From assembly GCA_902496645.1 (NCBI GenBank), contig CABVBR010000059.1:1-10767 (forward strand): DNA of 10,767 nucleotides, read 5' to 3'. The DNA is from an uncultured Collinsella sp. Its GTDB lineage: Bacteria; Actinomycetota; Coriobacteriia; Coriobacteriales; Coriobacteriaceae. The position numbers were made by a program, and so were the translations under genes. The notes under the pieces are model-generated. The model was not told the origin of the DNA, did no database searches, and was given only the letters and a program-made list of their open reading frames with translations. Position 1 is the first letter of the stretch. The number at the start of each line of letters is the position of its first letter. This document shows, piece by piece, positions 1-6,246 of the stretch.

Positions 1-161
1 TGGCGGGCCTTGCTGTCGGCTATTGGGAGGATTTGGAGGAGCTGGAGCAAAACGCTCAGATCGTCAAAGTCTTCCATCCTCACATGTCCGTCGAGCGCCG
101 TGAGAGCAACCTCGCTGGTTGGCGTGATGCCGTCAAGCGTTCGCTCAACACCGCTCAGTAG
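1..161 (+). CDS. glpK: Glycerol kinase, C-terminal end (partial, cut by the window edge)
   Basis: This is the last 52 codons of a gene whose start lies before the window. Reading from base 3 gives an open frame that begins AGLAVGYWEDLEEL and ends GWRDAVKRSLNTAQ before a TAG at 159-161. The AGLAVG-W-x-LEEL block and the GW-x-AVKRS ending are the recognised C-terminal signature of glycerol kinase, a FGGY-family carbohydrate kinase; from memory E. coli GlpK ends with AGLAVGFW and GWKKAVKR. The enzyme phosphorylates glycerol to glycerol-3-phosphate in the cytoplasm. The catalytic and nucleotide-binding parts are outside the window, so they cannot be checked. Another FGGY kinase such as xylulokinase is less likely because the ending matches GlpK so closely. 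No U-tailed terminator follows before upp. Confidence 0.88.
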   Translation, partial: AGLAVGYWEDLEELEQNAQIVKVFHPHMSVERRESNLAGWRDAVKRSLNTAQ

Positions 162-233
162 GGTTGCGACGAGCTGCTCGATACAACAAACCGTTAAACT
201 TATGCACGGCGCGCGGCAACAACATCGCCATGC

Positions 234-249
234 GCCTTGTCAGCAAGGC
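234..249 (+). other. Short stem-loop in the glpK-upp gap
   Basis: GCCTTG at 234-239 pairs perfectly with CAAGGC at 244-249 around the tetraloop TCAG. No T-run follows, so it is not a standard intrinsic terminator. It sits 35 bases before the upp start codon and could be a leader structure or a weak glpK end. The rest of the 123-base gap (162-284) shows no gene. I found only poor promoter-like hexamers there, such as TACAAC at 182-187, none with a matching -35. Confidence 0.35.
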
Positions 250-284
250 CATCTTCCGGCCGCAACGAAAGGGGCAATCAACCC

Positions 285-932
285 ATGACCGTCACCTACG
301 ATACGTCCCGCGTGACCCTTGTCGATCACCCGCTCGTCCAGCACAAGCTATCGATTCTGCGCGACAAGAACACTGGCACCAACCAGTTTCGCCAGCTCGT
401 GCGTGAGCTCGCGCTTTTTGACGGCTACGAGGCCATGCGCGATCTGCCCATGGAAGACGTCGAGGTCGAGACTCCTATCACCACCGCAACGTTTAAACAG
501 CTTGCCGGCAAAAAGCTCGCTATCGTTCCCATTCTGCGTGCAGGCCTTGGCATGGTCGATGGCATCCTCGACCTGGTGCCTTCCGCTCGCGTGGGCCACA
601 TCGGCATGGAGCGTGACGAGGTCACCCACGAGCCGCACGAGTACTACTGCAAGATGCCCAAGGACATCGACCAGCGCATCTGCCTGGTTGTCGACCCCAT
701 GCTCGCCACGGGCGGCTCGGCCGAGATGGCCATCAGCTACCTGCGCGAGCGCGGTGTCAAGGATATCCGCATGCTGTGTATCGTCGCCGCGCCCGAGGGG
801 CTCAAGTCGCTCACCGAGAAGGACCCCGATGTGCACATCTATACCTGCGCAATCGACGACCATCTCAACGAGGCCGCCTACATCGTTCCCGGCTTGGGCG
901 ACGCCGGCGACCGCATCTACGGCACGCTCTAG
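285..932 (+). CDS. upp: Uracil phosphoribosyltransferase
   Basis: This 215-residue cytoplasmic enzyme makes UMP and pyrophosphate from uracil and PRPP (pyrimidine salvage). The sequence shows the whole family layout: an N-terminal VDHPLVQHKLSILRDKNT block, the ILRAGLGMVDG segment, the PRPP-binding loop VVDPMLATGGS at about residues 135-145, and the uracil-binding C-terminus YIVPGLGDAGDRIYGT at 199-214. The length is slightly above the usual 208-210. I chose the ATG at 285 because GAAAGGGG at 267-274 precedes it and because family similarity starts there; a TTG at 237 would add 16 residues of unrelated sequence. The gene lies upstream of the ATP synthase operon, as in Bacillus. Three stem-loops follow before the atp promoter, so it is probably transcribed separately from atp. 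Confidence 0.97.
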   Translation: MTVTYDTSRVTLVDHPLVQHKLSILRDKNTGTNQFRQLVRELALFDGYEAMRDLPMEDVEVETPITTATFKQLAGKKLAIVPILRAGLGMVDGILDLVPSARVGHIGMERDEVTHEPHEYYCKMPKDIDQRICLVVDPMLATGGSAEMAISYLRERGVKDIRMLCIVAAPEGLKSLTEKDPDVHIYTCAIDDHLNEAAYIVPGLGDAGDRIYGTL

Positions 933-934
933 TC

Positions 935-959
935 GCGGCGCCAAGACGGCCGTTGCCGC
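935..959 (+). other. Stem-loop just after upp
   Basis: GCGGC at 935-939 pairs with GCCGC at 955-959 (5 bp, with a possible inner G-T pair) around a 15-base interior. It begins three bases after the upp stop codon. There is no T-run after it. On its own it is weak; its interest is that two more stem-loops follow within 95 bases. Confidence 0.35.
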
Positions 960-973
960 AAATACGAAGAAAT

Positions 974-1010
974 GGTGCGCGCGGGCGAGCAAAAGGCGTC
1001 CACGCGCACT
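974..1010 (+). terminator. Strong stem-loop after upp, possible U-poor terminator
   Basis: GTGCGCG at 975-981 pairs with CGCGCAC at 1003-1009. After one C-A mismatch the stem continues with GGGCG (983-987) against CGTCC (997-1001), including one G-T pair; the loop is 988-996. G974-T1010 can add one more wobble pair. This is the most stable structure in the upp-atpI gap and is placed where upp transcription should end. The bases after it (TCCTGTTAATGG) do not form a T-run, so classical intrinsic termination is not shown. Confidence 0.45.
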
Positions 1011-1021
1011 CCTGTTAATGG

Positions 1022-1052
1022 ACGTTTTACCCCGTGGGGTTCGAAAAAACGT
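1022..1052 (+). repeat. Inverted repeat with bulge, upstream of the atp promoter
   Basis: ACGTTTT at 1022-1028 pairs with AAAACGT at 1046-1052, and the inner ACCCC (1029-1033) pairs with GGGGT (1036-1040); the 3' side carries a 5-base bulge, TCGAA, at 1041-1045. The T-run lies before and the A-run after the GC core, so on neither strand does a T-run follow the inner hairpin. It is therefore not a normal terminator. A structural or regulatory role is possible but not shown. Confidence 0.45.
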
Positions 1053-1123
1053 ATTACCGTAACTGCGGCATAAAGAAGGTCTTAAGAAAACGTACAGGTG
1101 CGTATTAACCGTTTGTTTTTCGG

Positions 1124-1151
1124 TTGTACTTTGGCGATTGGCTCGTACAAT
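1124..1151 (+). promoter_or_regulatory. Likely sigma-A type promoter of the ATP synthase operon
   Basis: TTGTAC at 1124-1129 and TACAAT at 1146-1151 are separated by 16 bases. This is the best -35/-10 pair in the 282-base gap and it lies in its most AT-rich part. The predicted start of transcription is near 1157-1160, giving a leader of about 55 bases before the GTG of atpI. The -35 overlaps the right arm of a small inverted repeat, AACCG (1107-1111) and CGGTT (1121-1125), that could be an operator. CGTATTA-CCG also occurs twice upstream (1050-1059 and, with one extra A, 1101-1111). Confidence 0.6.
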
Positions 1152-1159
1152 AGTCACCA

Positions 1160-1192
1160 ATGTTTGGCTGGGACTGTGCTGTGAAGCGTTAA
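1160..1192 (+). other. Possible 10-residue leader peptide before atpI
   Basis: An ATG at 1160 opens a short frame, MFGWDCAVKR, ending at TAA 1190-1192. The ATG lies almost exactly at the predicted transcription start, so if real it would be translated as a leaderless mini-gene; there is no ribosome binding site before it. It ends 22 bases before the atpI start. A frame this short can easily occur by chance and I would not annotate it as a gene. Confidence 0.15.
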
Positions 1193-1214
1193 AACTAGGA
1201 AAGCGAGGAAGCCA

Positions 1215-1526
1215 GTGTTTCAGATAGCCGATCTGCTCGCTATCGTTGCAGGCGCCATCGCGGGCGCAATTGCCTTCCTTCCCTTTGTCTTTACGCTCAA
1301 GCCGGTTCTTGACGATAAGCAGAATGCAGACATGCTCAAGGGAATGGTGAGTCTGGCGGTCTCGGCAATCGCCCTGCTCGTCTTTACCTTGGTTGTGTTT
1401 GCGTTGTTCGGAGAGGCGTTTCGCATGTTCCTCCTGGGCGAGGCGATCGGCTTCGTGGCCTTTATGGCCGCCTGCACGGTTCGTGTCGCCAAGGCGCTGC
1501 GAGATCCTCATGAGGTCGAAAGGTAA
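1215..1526 (+). CDS. atpI: AtpI-like small membrane protein, first gene of the atp operon
   Basis: This 103-residue hydrophobic protein precedes atpB, the place of atpI in bacterial atp operons. AtpI is an accessory membrane protein thought to help c-ring assembly or ion supply and is not part of the finished enzyme. I see about three membrane segments (roughly residues 5-27, 42-66 and 69-92) and a short charged cytoplasmic tail ending DPHEVER. A basic-acidic linker, KPVLDDKQNADMLKG, separates the first two. The assignment rests on position, size and hydropathy; no catalytic motif exists and similarity to well-known AtpI proteins is weak by eye. The start is GTG at 1215, preceded by AGGAAG at 1206-1211; an in-frame TGA at 1182 and no ATG between them make this the only reasonable start. 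atpB follows after 3 bases. Confidence 0.78.
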   Translation: MFQIADLLAIVAGAIAGAIAFLPFVFTLKPVLDDKQNADMLKGMVSLAVSAIALLVFTLVVFALFGEAFRMFLLGEAIGFVAFMAACTVRVAKALRDPHEVER

Positions 1527-1529
1527 GTC

Positions 1530-2333
1530 GTGGAAATTTTTGAAAAGCTGCCTGATGAGATTAATCATCTGGTCAGCGAGTTCAGCTCCACCCCTGTCGT
1601 GGGCGATCTGAGCTGCGGCGTCACGCAGTACTCGTTTTGGCTGATCGTCTCCACGATCGTGCTCCTGATCGTCCTGGCCGTGTTCAAGAAGAAGCAGACC
1701 CTGGTTCCCAAGGGCTTCTTCGTCAACGGTTTCGAGTACATCATCGAGTACGTCGAGAACGATATCGGCAAGGGCGTCGTGGGTGAGAACTGGAAGAAGC
1801 ACTTCCCGTTCCTGTGCTCGCTTTTCCTGTTCATCCTGATCAATAACATGATCGGCCTGATCCCGGGAATGAAGCCCGGCACCGGCGCAATCGGCTCCAC
1901 CGCCGCGCTCGCCATCTTCGCCTTCGTGTACTTCATCTACTACGGATGCAAGGCCCACGGCGTGATCGGCTATATCAAGAGCCTCGCCCCGCAGGGCGTG
2001 AGCTTCCCGATGAACGTGCTCGTGTGGGTCGTCGAGCTCTTCTCGACCTTCCTGCGCCTCATCACGCTCGCCGTCCGTCTGTTCTGTAACATGTTTGCAG
2101 GACACGTGGTCATGGGCTCGTTCGCCATCATGGCGAGCATGTTCATGCAGCCGCTGCTTCAGCAGGTTTCCGCGGCCCACGCCGTCGGAGCCCTGCCTTC
2201 GCTGGCCTGGCTTGCCATCCTCATCCTGATCTATGCGATCGAGCTTGTGGTCGGCGCCATCCAGGCCTACGTCTTCACGGTCCTTACCGCCGTGTATGTC
2301 TCCGAGGCAGAGGAGGTCGCGGAGGAGGAGTAG
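1530..2333 (+). CDS. atpB: ATP synthase Fo subunit a
   Basis: This 267-residue polytopic membrane protein forms the two proton half-channels against the c-ring. It has five or more hydrophobic segments, starting near residues 34-51 and 92-112. The signature block LRLITLAVRLFCNMFAGH carries the essential arginine at R183 (E. coli R210). Nine residues later is H192, and E238 lies seven before Q245 (E. coli Q252), so the His/Glu pair is exchanged relative to E. coli E219/H245, as in mitochondria and many bacteria. The usual RLFGNM reads RLFCNM here. The stretch between R183 and E238 is 55 residues, about 20 more than in E. coli as I recall it. An acidic tail, EAEEVAEEE, closes the protein. The start is GTG at 1530, with AAAGG at 1518-1522 inside the end of atpI. 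Confidence 0.95.
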   Translation: MEIFEKLPDEINHLVSEFSSTPVVGDLSCGVTQYSFWLIVSTIVLLIVLAVFKKKQTLVPKGFFVNGFEYIIEYVENDIGKGVVGENWKKHFPFLCSLFLFILINNMIGLIPGMKPGTGAIGSTAALAIFAFVYFIYYGCKAHGVIGYIKSLAPQGVSFPMNVLVWVVELFSTFLRLITLAVRLFCNMFAGHVVMGSFAIMASMFMQPLLQQVSAAHAVGALPSLAWLAILILIYAIELVVGAIQAYVFTVLTAVYVSEAEEVAEEE

Positions 2334-2445
2334 TCTCCCGTCCGCGCCTAAAGGTAAGGCAATTCGTTAAACCGCCGGTGCCCGTACCCATGGAGCCCGG
2401 CAGTTATAAAAAGGTTATCCTGCGTGAAAAAAGACACGCACGACA

Positions 2446-2452
2446 AAGGAGG
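2446..2452 (+). promoter_or_regulatory. Very strong ribosome binding site that decides the atpE start
   Basis: AAAGGAGG spans 2445-2452, a near-perfect match to the anti-Shine-Dalgarno sequence, four bases before the GTG at 2457. The subunit c is needed in many copies per enzyme, so a strong site here makes sense. The preceding 123-base gap (2334-2456) holds no other gene; it contains a weak 5-bp stem, GCCGG 2374-2378 with CCGGC 2397-2401, and an isolated TATAAA at 2405-2410 with no -35. Confidence 0.8.
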
Positions 2453-2456
2453 AATC

Positions 2457-2651
2457 GTGGGAGTTATCGGTTACGGTCTCGGTGTTATCGGCGCTGGTCT
2501 TGCTATCGGCCTGTCTGCTCTGGGTGCTACGGGTGCTATGGCCCGTCAGCCTGAGGTCCAGGGCCGCGTGTTCACCGTCTTCATCATGGGCTCCGCCTTC
2601 GGCGAGGCTCTGGCTCTGATCGGCTTCGTTGTCGCGCTGATCGTTAAATAG
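2457..2651 (+). CDS. atpE: ATP synthase Fo subunit c (compact, 64 residues)
   Basis: This is a hairpin of two membrane helices; copies assemble into the rotating c-ring. Helix 1 is glycine-rich (G5, G7, G9, G12, G14, G18), the cytoplasmic loop is the classical ARQPE at 29-33, and helix 2 carries the ion-binding glutamate E50 in FGEALALIGF, 20 residues after R30 as in E. coli c. There is no glutamine in helix 1 and the residue after E50 is alanine, not Ser/Thr, so the Na+ ligand set is absent and proton coupling is inferred. I chose the GTG at 2457 because of the AAAGGAGG before it. An in-frame GTG at 2424 would add a hydrophilic MKKDTHDKGGI and give 75 residues. With 64 residues it is short for the family, but streptococcal c subunits are about as short. 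Confidence 0.93.
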   Translation: MGVIGYGLGVIGAGLAIGLSALGATGAMARQPEVQGRVFTVFIMGSAFGEALALIGFVVALIVK

Positions 2652-2666
2652 CACGGAGCGTCAAGT

Positions 2667-3269
2667 ATGAATCTTTCATCCCAGAAGAGCGCGATCGCAC
2701 TCTCCGCGTCCGCGGCCGCGCTGCTCATGCCGGTTTCCGCGTTCGCCGAGGACGGCGCTGCCGGTGCGGACATCCTCATCCCTAAGATGGCGGAGTTCAT
2801 TCCGGCGCTTATCGCCTTCCTGATCATCTGGATCGTGCTGGCCAAGGTCGCCCTGCCGGGCATCATGAAAACCATGGAGGAGCGCGGCAAGAAGATCGAG
2901 GAGAGCCTCGACGAGGCCGAGAAGACCAAGCAGGAGGCTATCGCCAAGCGCGCTGAGTCTGACTCGATCGTCACCGACGCCCGTCGTCAGGCTGCCGACA
3001 TCGTTCTCGAGGCCCGTAAGGACGCCGAGTCCGAGCGCGCCCGTATCATCGAGGCTGCTCACAAGGAGGCCGAGGAGATCATCGCCAAGGCCCATACGAC
3101 CGTCGAGGACGAGCGCAAGTCCATCTACGCCGGTGCCGCGAGCTCCATCGCCGACCTGTCCGTTGCCGTCGCCACCAAGATCGTGGGCGAGGCACTCGAG
3201 GACGATGCCGAGCAGAAGAAGCTCATCGAGCGCTACATCCAGGAAGCAGGTAGCCTGAATGCCGACTAG
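2667..3269 (+). CDS. atpF: ATP synthase Fo subunit b with N-terminal signal peptide
   Basis: This 200-residue subunit is the peripheral stalk that holds F1 against subunit a. Residues 1-27 look like a cleavable signal peptide: K7, then a hydrophobic Ala/Leu core, then SAFA before E28-D29, an A-x-A type site. The true membrane anchor follows at about 44-63 (FIPALIAFLIIWIVLAKVAL), and from about residue 66 a long charged helix rich in Glu, Lys, Arg and Ala runs to about 185, typical of the b dimer. Removing the signal would leave about 173 residues, closer to the usual 156-170. The N-out topology of b fits export of that end. The start is ATG at 2667 with GGAG at 2655-2658. The 3' end overlaps atpH by 11 bases, suggesting coupled translation. 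Confidence 0.94.
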   Translation: MNLSSQKSAIALSASAAALLMPVSAFAEDGAAGADILIPKMAEFIPALIAFLIIWIVLAKVALPGIMKTMEERGKKIEESLDEAEKTKQEAIAKRAESDSIVTDARRQAADIVLEARKDAESERARIIEAAHKEAEEIIAKAHTTVEDERKSIYAGAASSIADLSVAVATKIVGEALEDDAEQKKLIERYIQEAGSLNAD

Positions 3270-3735
3270 CCGCTATCAGGACAAGGTGCTCGAGACCTAC
3301 GCGCGCTCCCTTCTGGAAGCCGCTAAGGCCGAGAACCATGTGTTCGAGGACCTCGAGATGATCGAGCGCCTGGCTTCTGCCAGCCCCGAGATCATCGCCG
3401 TGCTCGACACCATGTCCAAGCGCGACCAGCTCGACCTTCTTCCCAAGGTGGCAGCTGCCTTTAAGTATGTTGCCGAGGAAGACGAGGATGTAGTGGGCGT
3501 GACCGTCACCACGGCGATCCCGCTCGACGACGAGCTGCGTCAAACCATCACTAAGAAATGCGAGCAGGACTTCGGTCGCAAGGTATTCCTTATCGAGCGG
3601 GTCGACCCGTCTATCGTGGGCGGCCTGGTGCTCGAGGCCCGCGGCGAGCGTCGTGACATTTCCGTCAAGACGCAGCTGCGCATCGCGCAGGAGACCCTCG
3701 CAAACTCTGCTAATTCGTACGGAGGTGAAGCCTAA
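3259..3735 (+). CDS. atpH: ATP synthase F1 subunit delta (shortened N-terminal domain)
   Basis: Delta joins the top of the alpha3-beta3 head to the b stalk. The N-terminus shows the family start YARSLLEAA (14-22), and the C-terminal part shows the family signature VDPSIVGGLVLEARGERRDISVKTQLRI at about 115-142. The middle is short: residues 44-65 run directly from PEIIAVLD to RDQLDLLPKV, where E. coli delta has nearly 30 more residues covering part of the N-terminal helical bundle. Total length is 158 against about 177. The frame is intact on both sides, so this is a compact form, not a frameshift. The start ATG at 3259 lies inside atpF; its stop TAA shares one base with the atpA ATG (TAATG). 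Confidence 0.92.
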   Translation: MPTSRYQDKVLETYARSLLEAAKAENHVFEDLEMIERLASASPEIIAVLDTMSKRDQLDLLPKVAAAFKYVAEEDEDVVGVTVTTAIPLDDELRQTITKKCEQDFGRKVFLIERVDPSIVGGLVLEARGERRDISVKTQLRIAQETLANSANSYGGEA

Positions 3736-5333
3736 TGTCCGAAACCCTCAATGCCCAGGATATCGCCAAGAAACTGCAGGAGCAGCTCACGAGCCTCTCC
3801 GCGACGGTCGATACGCATGAGGTTTCAACGGTCGACGAGGTAGGCGACGGCATCGCGCGCGTCTCCGGCCTCAAGAGCGCCATGGCAGGCGAGCTTCTGG
3901 AGTTCAAGAGCTCCGATACCGGTGAGACCGTCTTCGGCCTTGCCCAGAACCTTGACCGTGACGAGGTCGGCGCCGTTCTGTTTGGTGCCGTCGACTCTAT
4001 CAAGGAAGGCGACGAGTGCCGCACCACTGGCCGCATTATGGATATCCCCGTGAGCCGTGCCATGCTCGGCCGCGTCGTCAATCCGCTCGGCCAGCCCATC
4101 GACGGCCTGGGCGACATTGTCGCCACGCACCGTCGTCCCATCGAGTTCAAGGCTCCCGGCGTCATCGATCGTACCCCGGTGTGCGAGCCGGTTCAGACCG
4201 GTCTGCTCGCTATCGACTCCATGGTGCCTATTGGCCGCGGTCAGCGTGAGCTCATCATCGGCGACCGTAAGACCGGTAAGACCGCCATCGCCATCGACGC
4301 TATCCTCAACCAGCGCGGCAAGGGCATGGTCTGCATTTATGTCGCCATCGGCCAGAAGGCCTCCACGGTTGCCAACATCCGCGAGACCCTCGCTCAGCAC
4401 GGTGCGCTCGACTACACCATCATCGTTTCGGCCACCGCTGCCGATTCCGCCCCTATGCAGTACATCGCGCCTATGGCCGGTGCCGCTATCGGCGAGTTCT
4501 TCATGTACAACGGCGAGGACGGCAAGCCCGCCAGCGAGACCAACCCCGGCGGCCACGTGCTCGTCATCTACGACGACCTGTCCAAGCAGGCTGTGGCCTA
4601 CCGTCAGATGTCGCTGACGCTGCATCGTCCGCCCGGACGCGAGGCCTATCCTGGCGACATCTTCTACCTGCACTCTCGTCTGCTCGAGCGTGCCGTCAAG
4701 ATGTCCAAGAAGAACGGTTACGGCTCCATGACGGCACTGCCGATCATCGAGACCCAGGACGGCGACGTCTCGGCCTACATTCCGACCAACGTCATTTCCA
4801 TTACCGATGGTCAGATCTACCTGCAGTCCGAGCTCTTCTTCCAAGGTCAGCGCCCGGCAGTCGACGTGGGCATCTCCGTGTCCCGCGTCGGTGGCGATGC
4901 GCAGACCAAGGCCATGAAGCAGGTCGCCGGCAACCTCCGTCTGGACCTCGCTTCGTACCAGGAGCTCGCCGGCTTTACGCAGTTCGGCTCCGACCTCGAC
5001 GAGGCTACTCAGAAGCAGCTGACCCATGGTGCTCGCATGACCGAGCTCCTGAAGCAGCCGCGTTACAAGCCGTTTGAGGTTGGCGAGCAGATCGTTACGC
5101 TGTTCGCTGGCAACGAGGGCTTCCTGGATGACCTGGAGATCGCCGACGTGCTGCCCTTCCGTGCCGAGCTCATCGAGTACATGGACAATGGCTTTGGCTC
5201 GCTGCTCGACAAGGTTCGCGCCAAGAAGATCGATGATGACACCAAGGCTGAGCTCTTGCGCGTCATCGGCGACTTCAAACAGCAGTTCATGGCCAAGCAC
5301 CATTCGGATGTTTCTGGATCAGAGGAGAACTAA
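3735..5333 (+). CDS. atpA: ATP synthase F1 subunit alpha
   Basis: This 532-residue non-catalytic nucleotide-binding subunit alternates with beta in the F1 head. The beta-barrel start covers VGDGIARVSGL (37-46). The Walker A loop is GDRKTGKT at 176-183, Walker B is VLVIYDD at 275-281, and the arginine finger is R384 in SVSRVGG. The PPGREAYPGD and YLHSRLLERA blocks (299-320) are conserved. Two oddities are visible: about 12 extra residues, EDGKPASETNPG, at 261-272 just before Walker B, and PAVDVGISVSRVGG, where the family normally has Asn instead of D377. The C-terminal helical domain runs from about 395. GGAGG at 3721-3725 precedes the ATG; one base overlaps atpH. The atpG start lies 5 bases after the stop. 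Confidence 0.98.
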   Translation: MSETLNAQDIAKKLQEQLTSLSATVDTHEVSTVDEVGDGIARVSGLKSAMAGELLEFKSSDTGETVFGLAQNLDRDEVGAVLFGAVDSIKEGDECRTTGRIMDIPVSRAMLGRVVNPLGQPIDGLGDIVATHRRPIEFKAPGVIDRTPVCEPVQTGLLAIDSMVPIGRGQRELIIGDRKTGKTAIAIDAILNQRGKGMVCIYVAIGQKASTVANIRETLAQHGALDYTIIVSATAADSAPMQYIAPMAGAAIGEFFMYNGEDGKPASETNPGGHVLVIYDDLSKQAVAYRQMSLTLHRPPGREAYPGDIFYLHSRLLERAVKMSKKNGYGSMTALPIIETQDGDVSAYIPTNVISITDGQIYLQSELFFQGQRPAVDVGISVSRVGGDAQTKAMKQVAGNLRLDLASYQELAGFTQFGSDLDEATQKQLTHGARMTELLKQPRYKPFEVGEQIVTLFAGNEGFLDDLEIADVLPFRAELIEYMDNGFGSLLDKVRAKKIDDDTKAELLRVIGDFKQQFMAKHHSDVSGSEEN

Positions 5334-5338
5334 GCCCC

Positions 5339-6246
5339 ATGGCCAACCTTCGCGACATTAAGAAGCGAATCTCCTCGGTTACCACGACCAAGCAGATCAC
5401 GCGCACGATGGAGATGGTCTCTACGGCCAAGATCCGTCGTGCCCTCGATCGCTCCAAGCAGGCCGAGCCCTATAAGGAGGCGCTGACCGACGTCATGTTG
5501 ACGGTCGCCGACGACGCTTCCTGTTCGGGCACCGATCCCATGCTGCAGAAGCATGAGAGCGTCAAGCATGGCCTGATTGTCGTTATTGCCTCGGACCGCG
5601 GCCTTGCCGGCGGTTTCAATACGACGGTGGAGCGCACGGCCGAAAAGCTCGCCGCTTCTTGGGCGAACGACGGCATCGAGTGCGAGATCATCGCGTGTGG
5701 GCGCAAACCGGCCACGTATTTCCGTGACCGCGCAAACGTCGTCATGCACTTTGAGGGCAACTCCTCTGAGCCCGATTTCAATCAGGCCCGCATGATCTCC
5801 TCTCATATCTGCGATGCGTATCGTGCCGGTGAGCTTGACCGTGTCGAGCTTGTCTACCACCACGCCAAGAACCGCGTGGATCAGGAGCTTCGCGTCGAGC
5901 ACTTGCTGCCGCTCGATCCCGAGATGATCGCTATGGCCCACGGTCCGCGTAAGAACGAGACCGACGCCCCTAAGCGCATCTCGTCCACGTTCGAGTTCGT
6001 GCCCTCTCCCGAGCATGTTCTCGGCAAGCTTGTACCGTCGTATATCCTGACGGTCATCTACCAGGCCCTGATCGATTCGGCGGCCGCCGAGCAGGGTGCA
6101 CGCCGCAAGGCCATGCACTCCGCGACGGAAAACGCCACCGCGATCATCTCGACCCTTACCCGCACGTATAGTCGCGTGCGTCAGGCTTCGATCACGACCG
6201 AGATTAACGAGATCGTCGGCGGAGCCTCAGCATTGGAGGAACAGTA

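Noticed and set aside
348..2180. Open frame of 610 codons on the - strand across upp, the gap and atpI/atpB
   Set aside because: It runs antisense to clearly recognised genes, its translation is rich in His, Asp, Arg and Glu with no domain pattern, and it arises because the sense codons TTA, CTA and TCA are rare in this GC-rich genome.
2374..2410. Stem GCCGG/CCGGC and TATAAA in the gap before atpE, as a possible internal promoter or terminator
   Set aside because: The stem has only 5 bp with an 18-base loop and no T-run, and no -35 lies at a proper distance from TATAAA.
2390..2551. Short + strand frame starting at ATG 2390 in the atpB-atpE gap and overlapping atpE
   Set aside because: No ribosome binding site, very Arg/Tyr/Cys-rich translation, and it is out of frame with the well-supported atpE.
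3259..3735. Frameshift or assembly error as the cause of the short delta subunit
   Set aside because: Both conserved ends of delta are in the same frame and the junction reads as normal helical coding sequence with the local codon use.
3825..5303. Open frame of 492 codons on the - strand inside atpA
   Set aside because: Mirror image of atpA codon bias; Val/Leu/Asp/Gly-rich translation with no recognisable motif and no ribosome site.
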